This document shows positions 27,101-37,700 of a stretch of DNA of 64,000 bases, piece after piece; the stretch's first letter is position 1, and each line of letters starts with the position of its first letter. This DNA comes from Nemopilema nomurai (Eukaryota > Cnidaria > Scyphozoa > Rhizostomeae > Rhizostomatidae). The stretch is from positions 1,782,163-1,846,162 of the forward strand of contig ML133498.1 in NCBI GenBank assembly GCA_003864495.1. Direction: 5' to 3'. The notes under the pieces were generated by a model. That model did no database searches, was not told where the DNA came from, and saw nothing but the letters and a program-made list of their open reading frames with translations. A program made the position numbers and the translations under genes.

Positions 27101-30100
27101 AATGCAAATCAGCATGAACCAAGAGAAATTCGCACTCGTAAAGACGACGTACTCGGTTATCATTTCCAGCACACAGCTTCTGGAGGTTTCTTCTATCAAG
27201 AACAATATCACTATCAACGGTTGACCGATCAGGCCCATACTCAGATCTGATAAGTTCATCATGAGCACGAATTTGTTTGTTATGGTGGCTAGCTGTTCCG
27301 TTTTATAAAGTACGAAGATTAGGACGGTGTTGGTGAGGATTGTCAAGGGGAAACTCACTCCCTGTGCAGCCGCGAATGACAACGTGTGTTTTCTTGGCAT
27401 GTCCAGAGGCCAGATAGACATACAGACCGTGCGGTTCGACATATCAGGCATCTCTCTATGAATGGACTGTATCAGACTTGCTTGACAGCCACCCACTGTT
27501 TTGAATACATGAAGTACATAACACACCTGTTTTGTAGATTAATGGCTGTATGCTATCCTTAACTGAATCAAGCAACTGCGTGGTCTTGTTTGGCGCCGAA
27601 GGAGCCAGAACTTTTTTGTCTTCATTACTTTTAATCAAGCCGATCTAACCTTGTTCTTTTTAGTTGACTCGTTTGTCAGGAAGAAGTTTTCTTTGATCTT
27701 CTGCACTTACATCGTCTCATATATCCCACACAGATAATGAGGTGTAATTGCGCGACAGCTAATTAAACTGAAATCGCTGTTTAGCTCTGTTTGGCTACGG
27801 CTCAAAGTCTACATCCAATATTTTTTGTCTATCGAAGAAATCTTGCAACTTCTTTACAACTTCTTTGACAACTTCTTGTAAGTCGTTCCGTTTTGCATGA
27901 GAATTTCGTTACAGTTTGCCAAAGTATGTCGATCTTCCTGATTCATTTAGTTCTTTTCGGTGATCCGCTCAATTTGTACGAAATGCCACCCGCTGTTTCT
28001 GTCAACAGAATAGCTTCGTCGCTATGGTCAGCAAACAACTATCAAACATAATATTTATCTAAAGTAGGCGAGATACTCACAACTCCCATTTAATCAGCAA
28101 TTCGATTGAAGGCCATTGTTCCATGAGCTGCCACCAAGCACTTTTGTAGCCCTGTGTTTGATGATTTTGTTACAACTTGTATTGCTTGTTTTGATCTGCT
28201 TTTATATATGGCTCTGTGAGGAGAAGTTGTGTTCGGGTTGTTATCTTGAGCTTGGCTTGCAAGCTTCACTTGTCACTTGGCACTCCTGGATTGTGGCTCA
28301 TATGTCTCTTCCCTTTCATGAAGTAAAACATAACCTGATCTAGATAGAGCCGTCCACATAAGACCAGAATTAGATGCCTCGATTTTGATGATTTGGGCAA
28401 TACAGATATTTCAAATGACAGTTCTTGGTTGTCATAGTTCATTGAAAGTTTCTTGCTTTCCTGAATATGACTGATTAATCTCTTTTTCTGCAGAAAACCG
28501 AGTTTGGTTTCTCATCAAATGCGAAGAGAGTTCCCTGCTGAGCAGTGGCGTTGTATACAAGCTAGACAGTACAAGGTAAGCACACCAGAAATATCTGTGC
28601 AGCGGCCAAACGCGAGGCTCTTTGATTAGAAGAGGCATTGATACTAGAGCGAATGTCTTTTACTGTTTCCGAACTTAGGTTTATTGGTTAATTGTAACTG
28701 GGTGGGGCCCAAACTTTTTTGTTGATGCACTCAGTATAGTTGATGAGCCTTAAAAATGGTCTGAAAAAGAGAACATATTAAATGAAGCTTCAGTCACCAT
28801 ATCTTTATTCTTTTCTTCAATCGACCATTCAGGAAGACTGACGGTCGTCACGTGTTCGCATTTCTTGCTAATGAACATGCAAAAGAGGTTTCCATCGCCC
28901 CTGCTCAACTCCAAGGTACGGTGTGTTTTCAAGGTATCGATCCAAATACATGAATGCATGCATATTTCGATTTATCCAGGCCAAATTTTGGCAGCAAAAG
29001 AGTGACGTGAACCTGTGTAATCTTCGTTCATAATTTCCAATTTTCCGATGTAGCCTTTGGAGTTTCGATTTAGTTTCTAATTTTGCTAAACAGGTGGAAG
29101 CTTGTTTCTTATTTCAGATTAAATATGCAATTTTTTTTTTTTTGATTTTCAGAATTACGAATGTGATCTTTCTTTGTCTTAAGATGTTTTTCTCTAATGC
29201 AATAGTGTATTTCATGTTTTTGCTAGATATCAATATTCTTTATAACCATCCTATTCAGAAAAAAATTTAAATTTTGTTGTTGTTGTTTTTTGGGTATTTA
29301 TATGTTCAATGCTCGAAATGTTCAATATGGATTATAAAATCCTTTTTCAATGATTGAGACTTGAATTCGTTCTTGTTGACTTTCAGTTTGTATTCATGCT
29401 TTTAATAATATTTCTGGTTTGCTGTTAACGATGTTAAATGAGTGTATTTTGCTCGAAGGGTTTATCTCTATAGCAGCAGAAGCCCCTCGCACTGCAACGA
29501 AGGAGCGTGTTAATTGTAGGCCACTTGATAGCTGCCCAAAGCCGAAAGGAACTGAAAGAAAAGCAAGGTTGCCAGATTTCGTCGCTAGAATCTGTTTTTT
29601 CCCTAGCGAGTTCAACCAGGACTCATATTTCCTCACTTAATAATAGTCCTCTTTTTAATTTTATAAGCTTAACAAAAATTAACCTCTGCCAATAGGCTGC
29701 AGTCACCAGCTTTTCCTTGGCCATAGATCCTGCTAGGATTTGATGTTTCGTTTATCAATACATTCTTCTGTGATTTCTGATTCTTTGAGAGCTATTCTTA
29801 ACTGCTTTCTTGATTTAGATCGTTTTTAGTGTTGTACGTTGTTATAATGCAAGATGTTCAGGGCTTCTAAATTATCCTTTGCAAATCTTCATAGAGGTAC
29901 CAAAGAAAGGTTGATAATTATCAAGATCAAAAGCACATTTTACCTTCTTGGTTCTATCTTATTACCTAACTACCTTGGTAGCACCTTGGGTTGTTAAATA
30001 GGATACCATGTAGCACAATAACTGAATGCTAATTTACTTGCTTGCATCAGCATTCATTATTGTTTTAATTTCATTTTCATGAACATGTCCCTGTACTTCC

Positions 30101-33100
30101 AAAAATGATTTGTTGCAGTTATTGCTTCAACGCAACTAGTTTTCATTTATTTTTTTTAAGCTCTAAAGATGAAGATTGTGCATCGCCTCTTTTCATCATG
30201 GACCCAGGTTTGTTAGGATCCTTTTACTTAAATTAAATTACTGGGCTACGCTTTTTATAGATCGTCTTTTACTCTTAAGCAGAAATGTCATTTAAAGCTC
30301 TTTTTTAAAGGAATTGGTTTTCCAATCAAAGGTCGTGAATTGTATTGTCCGATGAGTCTAGAGCGATAGCTTAGGTAGTTAAGACTAAAATTTGCGATAT
30401 TTTGCAGCTTATAGCTTATCGTTTGTTTAACTCATTTGTCAGACGTAAGTAGATGCACAAAGGTTGCAATTTTGTATGTGAAAACCCTACAGAGCATCCG
30501 ATATTCATCTTAACCATTTTTTTAAAGTATTGATAGAGTTTTGCGATGCATTTGGAAAAATGTCGATGCCAGCAGATGCCTACAGTTATCTTAATGTTGC
30601 TAAATTGAGGGCTCGATAAAGAGGTCAACAATCAAAACACCCCTCGCTCCCTTTCAGTTTTTTATTTCTAAAGTTTCATTTTGAATTTGTTAGTTTACTC
30701 TTTTAGGGTCATTCGAAATAGTCTTATGTGTTGATCAGATGGAGGTGACTGGAGGGTAAGCAGAGTTAAACCATTATACATTGAGTAGCTACTTAAGGAC
30801 GTATATAAATGTTTTAATTAATATTCGTTTCATTTGGTCTTTATTTTTTAGGAATGGAGATAAAGTCATTTTTAGGCCGTATTGCTGGAAAATCTCCATT
30901 TAAACCCCCTAAAATATCATATGACACATCATGTCAAGTTGAATAGATCTCGTTTCGAAGTTCTACTTTTTATTAATTTTTGAAAAGTTTTTTGTTTGTT
31001 TTCTTTCAAATATTTTCTATATCCAGCATGTTAGCAAAACTTCTGACTTTCGAAAGAGCAAAAGACGAAGAGTAATAAAACTTGTTTTTCTTTGTTTATT
31101 GCAGGGCAAATACAAACAGTAAAAGGATGATGCTTGAGCAGTTAAAGAGAATAAGTAAGCTGCACAAATTTCCGAGTGCTCCATTTTTTTAGATCACAGT
31201 TTTAGACAAAAACTGCTTTTTTGGGATGCTATGATATGCGATCAATCAATGTCACCGGTTAAAACATAATGTTTGCTTGCTTACTTGTCATCTGCAAGAA
31301 ACTCTTTATCGAGGGAGTGGCATTAAAGCGAGCAACTAATTTGCTAAACGTAAAAATTTTCAACAGATGTTGTTTGTTAGGGAAGAGGAAACGTGGATTG
31401 TGCCACTCAAATCAAAATCCGTTGTTGTATTTGAAGAATATGGGCGATTTTGAACGATCTCGTCTGTTCGATACACGAAGTGATATGGATAAAGACGTTA
31501 ACTTGCAAAGCTTCGATTCAACTTATGATTTGTGCAATTCAAGGGCTACAAGTGGCAGAAATGCGTGACTCCTTTCTTTATTTGAAGAATCGTTGCCTGT
31601 TTCGGGCATTCTTGAGTTTTTCGTATGTTCTTTAAAATGTTCTTGTCGTAAACTCTTTGAGCAAGAAAACTTGATGAATAAAGTTCCAAAGTCAAAGTTA
31701 AATAAGGTAAAAATATTTACACTGGCACACTTCCAACCGGTTTCTTTCCCTCATAAATGGAAAATTCACACAAAACCAGTTTGCTCTGATGCTTTTCAAG
31801 CTATTGGAACTGCTCGGAAGCCCAAAATAAGATTTAAATCTCGTAATTTTACTTAACTTCAAGAATTCCTTGTAATTGCAGATTTTTAAGATGCTCATAA
31901 GATCACTGGGAATTCCAACAAGTAGTCATTGTTAGCTTGATCGCCTCCATTTTGAGTTACTCTCAACCTGTGTTTATGCTTTGGTCAACTAATGTTTTAA
32001 GTGCCTTGATGCGATTTTAGATCTGTTGCTTGCAACTAGCTCTGTAATCGGACAGATTTCTTTGCGTTGACATCACTGACCGTGATATCAATACAGTTAT
32101 ATAATGGTCACTTAGAATAACAAGCCCTGATTTGCCTCTTTTCTCCTTTTTTCTGAATGGAAAATTCAGGCTCTGTTTTACGTATTCATCTGTGTTCATT
32201 TATCAGAAAAATAAGTCTTCCTTTTGTGTTCAAATTTGAATTTGCTTGATAATTTTTCCGCGATTCTTTTAGATGTCAAGATGGATTTTCGAAAATTGCA
32301 ACTTGGAGACTTCCTTTGGGTGGCCCGCGATAAGTTTCAAGGTTCTTAAAACACTTATTTTACCAGTTTTTCAAAGATCATATTCTTTTGCCATTTGAGT
32401 TGATGCAAAGTATTGTAGATAGGCTCAAAGTATTATAGATTATCGGCTATGCCTCTAAGAAAGCACCAGTTGTCTCAGATTTACAAAGAGAAGAGTGCTC
32501 GACTTGAAACTTCTGTCGAAAAGAAGGAAGACTTGAAAAACTAAAATACCAAACGAAATAGTGTCTTTAGATGAATGATAAATGATTTAAAAATGATTTG
32601 GGCGCCTTGTGGAACCGGGTTATTGGCTGTTCCAGGTCTCCATTTGACATTGCATGCCTGGTGTTCTTGACAAGACAGTCAATAAAAGTTTCCTCTTTAT
32701 GCATAACCTTCCTTGTTTTTTTAAGTTTAACAATTAATCAATTTTTGTCGAGTCCTTGACGTCTTCTCAGCTTTTGATAATTACAGTCGAAGATATTGAC
32801 ATTGGCTTTTTCCATTAGGTACGAAGAAGGAAGTAGTCCTTGATTTCGTCATAGAGAGGAAGAGAATGGATGATTTAGCTAGCAGCATTGTCGATGGAAG
32901 ATTCAAAGAGCAAAAGGTAACTAGCCATCAGCCACCACATACAATTGCGTTTTCTCTTGTTTCTACTCATGCACACATAAAATTTTTAAAGCAAAAAGCA
33001 ATGAAAATTTTACCGTCTCTTTTGTGCCATTATGATATGGAATATTCAATTGAAAGCAAATCAATTGGTAATGGAGCATGATAGATTCTTCCATTGTTAT

Positions 33101-36100
33101 TTAATATAAGAAAAACGTTTCAACAAATATGGCTTCCAAGTTAAGAATTTCTAGAAAATATTCAAGAGTAATAAATAATTGACTTTAGACGTTGTGCATG
33201 ATCTAATTCATCCCAACTCTGACATCTCATCTCAAACAATGAAAGTATAAAAAGGTTGCCTATGGAATTTCTCAAATAACAAATGGATTTTGTTTCTACT
33301 ACACTTACTTGGTTATGAATCAGCTCATTATTTAAAAAGAGGCTTCTTAATTGCTTATTGGATTGAGAATACGTCGCTATTTATTATAGAAAATAGAAAT
33401 TTCATTTTACTGAATTTTCGCTACTTCTTTGTAGTTTAGGTTGAAATCATGTGGACTCAAGCATCCTATATATTTGATTGAAAGTTATGGCTCAATGCAA
33501 CACATGGTCTTACCTGAAGCCACTTTGAAACAAGCCATCATCAACTCACAGGTTCGTTAAAGCAAGTCAGCCTTTGCAGTAAAATGGTATTGAGTTTACA
33601 AACAGGAACATTTTGATACTTAGTATACTTTTATGAGAATACATTTTTAAAGATGGCAACCTTGAAAGTTGTCAAATTAAAATTGTTGATTCTAAATGAT
33701 CAAAAAGCTAGAATGTTGGCAAACTAAAGCTATGCTTGGCTTTATACTAGCACGGCTTAGTTTAACCGGTATAACAGCTATGAGGCAATTTGTGGGACGC
33801 ATTACACGACTTAGATCTGCAATGATATTAACCAATGCATAATCGCCAAAAATTATTACGACTTATTTATGTGAAATTTTCTTTTAATTATGTCAAAACC
33901 ACCTTTTGTTAACTTCGCTAGCTAGACAGTAGGCTAGGCTAAAAAGTTTTCGTTTTTGTAATTTTCTTGATGAGGAACTTCTAAAGGTCTATTATGTCTT
34001 TTCCTGGTAGGTTGCCGATGGTCTGTACATTCGCCAAACAGGCAGTATACACGAGTCAGCCGCTTACCTCTCGCGAATGACTCAACATTTGCAGAACATC
34101 TACCAGGTTTGTCATAAAATCTGCAAATTTTGCCAAAATAATAAGGACCTGCTCTAATCTAACCGTACCAGGTTGAAATGTCAATGTTTTTTCAATTGCA
34201 ATCAAATAGAAAATCTCAAAGCTTACTGTAAGCCTTATGAGAAGAAACATGACATACTCGTTGTTTCTTCTTATCGCTGAGAGAATTTTTAGATGCCAGG
34301 GAAAATGCAACGACCACTCAATTGTCTCTAGGTCCCACAAAGATGCTCCTATTGACTTTTCAGAATAAAACAATAATGGCCTATCCATCCGAGTACATTA
34401 AGAGTGTCAAACGAGAAGCTAGGTTTCGAGAAGTAATCCGAGAAGAAATGCAGAGGCTCATGACGTTTGAAGATTATTACCAAATCACGAACAAAAACAA
34501 GGTAATGGAAGTGCTGTATTATGTTCAGTTTTGGTTTGATAGCCTCTGACTCGTTTACGGATCTTCTGCTTCCTATGAATTCTGGGAAATCAATAGCTAG
34601 TTTCAAATAGTATTAACGTCGGGTTTTGAGCGTAAAGTAGTAAAATTTATGTAAAGCTTGCAATTGCACGTAGACTGTTCATTTACCGCAAGTTTGAATC
34701 AGAAGGGTGAAATCTTACTATAGGCCTTGAAGTTCGACCCATTAATGCTTGCGAACCGAGACTTGCGGGTTTTTTAGATGCATTCAAATTCAGTCTAGTG
34801 CCAATTCCTCTAGACCACCTGAAATTGAAAACACAAGCTTTCTGATCTGACTTGGCAAGTCCGTTTTTGCTTCAACTATCAAATATTTGCTTGTAGTTAC
34901 TTTCAGTGAGAGAAATGTTTGCCAAACAGCTGATGCAGCTAAAAGGAATCTCTGCCGACAAGGCTACAGCAATAGTCAATGTTTACGATACACCGAGAAG
35001 GTAAGATTCTCCTGTTCAAAATCCAATTAGGCATCCAAAGGCAGAAAAGCGGTAATCAATATCTTCAGTAAAATCCCTATTTGGCATTGAATTTTTAATA
35101 ACAGAACAGTCAAAAAACGCGTCTATTTTCACTTTTACCAACTGTCTTGGTCACAAAGAAGCTTTTAATTAGAACAATTTGATTGAAGTTGGACTAAGGC
35201 ATTGCATTCTTGCTGAGCCATCTTCTTTGCGCTCTTTGCACTAATAATCTCTATGCTAGCTTCCAATTAGAATGTGCTTTTTTCTTATGCTTAAGGCAGT
35301 CGATGCTAACTTAGAGTTTTCGTTCATATTGCACTCCAGTTGTTTTCCATAATTTTGTTACGAAAACAGTCTTGGCAGTCAAAATTTAAATTACGTCTCA
35401 ATTTGTATTAATGCATCTAAGACACTGAATTTAAAGTAAACCTTGTACATCTTAGGGAAACTTTGATTCAGGCGCGATTTCTGTATTAGCTATGTCATAG
35501 GTCGTTCAAACAGGCTACAGAGAGAGAGGGAAACTTCTGTTTAAAACTTAGTTGTAAACTGGACAGTTCTTCTTGTATCTCTTCATAGAGAGGCGCATTT
35601 CTGATTGTGAATGATTATATGCACCAGTAAAATTTCTGCATGCAAATTCTTCGAACTCGTTTGAATTCTGGGAACTAATTCTATCCAAATCTAGTTCTTT
35701 GTGCAGTCTCATTTCTACCTTCTCCACGCTTGCCTCTCACTTTAAAAGCAGTGAGATATTGAGCTTGCTTGTACCTGAATGTACAGCTTGGGAGCAAGCA
35801 TCATATCTGTTATGTTTTACGACACATCATTGTTTTCATCTCAAGGCATTCGCATGTCGCTTTTCAATCCAATATGTATACTTGAAACATGGATAAAACG
35901 CTAGTTTTGATCAAGAACAGCAGCTGACATTTTTCAAATTGCTGCAAAGTAATAGAGGGTGAAGCATTTTCCTTACGCAAGAGAGAGAGCAGCATTTTCT
36001 GTGATCTGCCAAGCAGAAACAATTAGGCAATTGAATCATTCTCTTTCTCATGATGAGATATCGAGCAGCTATAAAGATATCCCTTTGTATCAAATTTTGT

Positions 36101-36924
36101 ATGGATCACCTCTTTTAAGATTGCAAAACTAGCTGCATCGTTGTTTTATCAAAAAACAACGAAGCGAAAATAATTGGTCTAAAACATTTCAGGAACTTTT
36201 TTACAACTTCTGACACCCTAGAGAACCATAGAATAGTTTGTTGGGTTGCACTCAATAGCAGACAGCAAGCAGTTAACTATGTTGAGGCGACTTTTTGGAT
36301 TACAATCAAGAACAGTGCTTTATTATTTAGTTCTGTTGAGTAAATTACATTTTTCTTCATTTATAGTCTGATGACATCTTTAGAAAAAATCAGCGCAGTT
36401 GAAGAGAAGGACAGGTTACTATCCGAGCTAACATATGGCAAAAGCAAAAGGTATGAAAACTTCTGCAAACTGTTGTTGACTGCTTCAGAATCTACCAGAT
36501 TTATCAGTATGGTCAAGATACATCTAAAATTCTGTTTAGTCACAAAAAGTAGAGGAGAAGTAGAATTAAAAAGTATAAAATTATTTTTATTACCATACTC
36601 ATATACATCAAGCGGGGAAGACTACAAATACATAATATGAGCATAGTTTTATCAAATTTCCATCCCCAAATACTTAAGGGGATGATAACAATTAAAAAAA
36701 CTTACAAAACCTGTCTTAACCTTTTAAAACCTGTCTTGTAAAAAAAGTTGTTTCTTATTAATGGAGCTGACTCACTCTGAACTAGTTATTTTTTCTAGTT
36801 TTTCTAGAACTAGTTATGAAGATTTGTATGAGACTTGAATAAAAACAATTTGCTTTACAGGAAAATTGGACCAATGCTTGCATCTCAAATTAGGATGCTT
36901 TATTCAAGAACAAAGTTGACGTAA
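21065..36924 (+). CDS. MUS81: crossover junction endonuclease MUS81
   Basis: Complete gene, 22 phase-consistent exons: 21065-21184, 22025-22097, 22527-22586, 23026-23171, 23755-23838, 23965-24045, 24797-24885, 25179-25415, 25813-25925, 28494-28575, 28833-28915, 30169-30207, 30707-30755, 31105-31154, 32273-32341, 32819-32916, 33435-33551, 34011-34106, 34364-34501, 34897-35000, 36367-36450, 36861-36924. The product is about 691 residues (human 551). An N-terminal helix-hairpin-helix region begins [15 protein letters not shown] winged-helix segment (about 146-230) follows, then a low-complexity linker. The XPF nuclease domain has Asp412 in LCVDQMEV and the catalytic ERKRMDD at 471-477. A C-terminal helix-hairpin-helix ([13 protein letters not shown], about 622-634) closes it. 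With an EME partner the enzyme cuts flaps, stalled forks and Holliday intermediates in the nucleus. The 39-base exon at 30169 is the least certain boundary. Confidence 0.95.
24110..24566 (-). pseudogene. aldehyde dehydrogenase (ALDH1/2-like) gene fragment, antisense in MUS81 intron 6
   Basis: Two minus-strand pieces match neighbouring parts of a class 1/2 aldehyde dehydrogenase. The piece from about 24560 to 24466 reads [20 protein letters not shown] then VAFTGSTE and ends at a GTGTGT donor. The piece from 24230 to about 24130 begins after an AG acceptor and reads [17 protein letters not shown] then FELGGKSP, which contains the general-base glutamate of the family. A 235-base intron is kept between them, so this is a copied genomic fragment rather than a retrocopy. 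No further exons are visible and the ends are degenerate. It cannot make an enzyme, lacking among other parts the catalytic cysteine region. Confidence 0.8.
26420..27526 (-). CDS. class A (rhodopsin-like) G-protein-coupled receptor, single exon, nested in a MUS81 intron
   Basis: A 368-codon uninterrupted frame lies antisense in the intron between MUS81 exons 9 and 10 (25926-28493). The Met at 27451 (residue 26, [10 protein letters not shown]) is a likelier start, because it puts an N-glycosylation site NRT near a short extracellular N-terminus. Seven hydrophobic segments are visible. TM2 has LSDLSMG, TM3 begins with Cys and ends IDRYLLI (a DRY variant), and TM7 has [10 protein letters not shown] in place of NPxxY. 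The TM6 CWxP motif is absent (LYGPYN instead). The second extracellular loop is very short and has no cysteine, so the usual TM3-loop disulfide is missing. The C-tail is Ser/Thr/Gln-rich. The ligand cannot be predicted. Intronless divergent receptors of this type are common in lineage-specific invertebrate expansions. Confidence 0.85.
   Translation of the reverse strand: MCYVLHVFKTVGGCQASLIQSIHREMPDMSNRTVCMSIWPLDMPRKHTLSFAAAQGVSFPLTILTNTVLIFVLYKTEQLATITNKFVLMMNLSDLSMGLIGQPLIVILFLIEETSRSCVLEMITEYVVFTSANFSWFMLICISIDRYLLITKLKRYKKFMNTKRMKILVLMSFAIANCLAAILLLAPSFEIQVVFNVANLTTMTLVAFLYWYIMRRLKVHNQRLQAIANQDAEGSSSQAYKQGQEDAASQSSALKTIKMLIIAIFVLYGPYNIASTYWTYYRFGQNGNPSTNLSVFLIWSYTIVLSNASINACIIIRGNSRARTYVREMLRYCLPATRVLPVKETTSTTEKQHTSQQGRGTICNQGKS
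30783..30810 (+). repeat. single copy of the 44-kb minisatellite unit
   Basis: A 28-base stretch beginning GAGTAGCTACTTAAGGACG in the MUS81 intron after exon 13 is identical to units of the big array (for example near 44405). It is the only copy I see outside the array. Confidence 0.85.
31725..32690 (+). repeat. segmental duplication, left copy, block A
   Basis: This stretch matches 46185-47172 along its length with scattered substitutions and small indels. It includes MUS81 exon 15 (32273-32341), which is intact and used here. Homology stops just after the shared TGCCTGGTGTTCTTGACAAG. Confidence 0.85.
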
Positions 36925-37700
36925 TTCTTCATTAATGTTGTTTCCAATAATGTTCTCATTTTTACACCATTGTGGGGATAGATAATGACGTAAGCCCATC
37001 AAGACGTTGACTTTCAGTCACACCTAGTAGTTGAATACCTTGATCATTGGCAGTGGGCCAACATTAGTTGCTTGTAAGTTGAATCATTGGTTGTTAAATT
37101 AGTGCTCTAAGCTACCTTTTGATCGTTTTTCAGTCTTCCTTTGGTAAGCTCTAAAAATCGTGACACCACCCACAATCAGGCACCCAAGCCACTTGTTGTT
37201 GGATGGGCTGCACAATGATGATACATTCTCTGCATACTTTAGGCATTTCTTCAAATATCTAGGACAGGTAAAATGAGAGACAGTCGAGTAATGAACTCCC
37301 AATAAAGGTTCAAAGTACCAACTTTAAACTAGTCCATTTTATATACTATGAAAGTGTGTAGCAGTGCCTATGACAATTAGCAAAAAGTAAACTCAATTGT
37401 CATTTCAACTAGACTATAGTGAGAGTCTAATTGGATCCTGGTTATTCAAATAGACGTTGAATTTTAACAGTGGCATAAATTGTGATGAGTTGGGAATTGG
37501 TAGGATAAATTAAAAGAACGAGCATCCAGAACCTAATCGAGTTTAAAACAATAGACAGAAGACTATAAAAATTAAGGTACCATTGCCCTGAATAATGTAG
37601 CCTTGTTAGGTTTTCATTTCCTGGTAACTTTTTCAATTGTTTGATGTTGCCTGTGATGAGGCCATTGATCAGTCTGTATAAATTTGCGTATTAACCTTAT
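36340..37700 (+). repeat. segmental duplication, left copy, block B
   Basis: This stretch matches 47345-48430 with substitutions. It contains the last two MUS81 exons on the plus strand and a broken ERMARD last exon on the minus strand. The other copy lacks the counterpart of about 36800-37060, which includes the final MUS81 exon. Confidence 0.85.
37120..37258 (-). pseudogene. broken duplicate of the ERMARD last exon
   Basis: On the minus strand this repeats the last exon of the ERMARD gene found at 47845-47992, starting after a CCTAG acceptor with [16 protein letters not shown]. After NNKWLGCL a 4-base insertion relative to the working exon shifts the frame, and the downstream coding sense is lost. 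No other ERMARD exon exists nearby, because homology between the two copies ends at about 37700. It probably serves, if at all, as sequence beyond the MUS81 3' end. Confidence 0.8.

Noticed and set aside
28494..28575. MUS81 exon read in the frame giving [13 protein letters not shown]
   Set aside because: Including the exon at 25813-25925 changes the phase and gives [20 protein letters not shown], which fits the flanking exons and their splice phases better.
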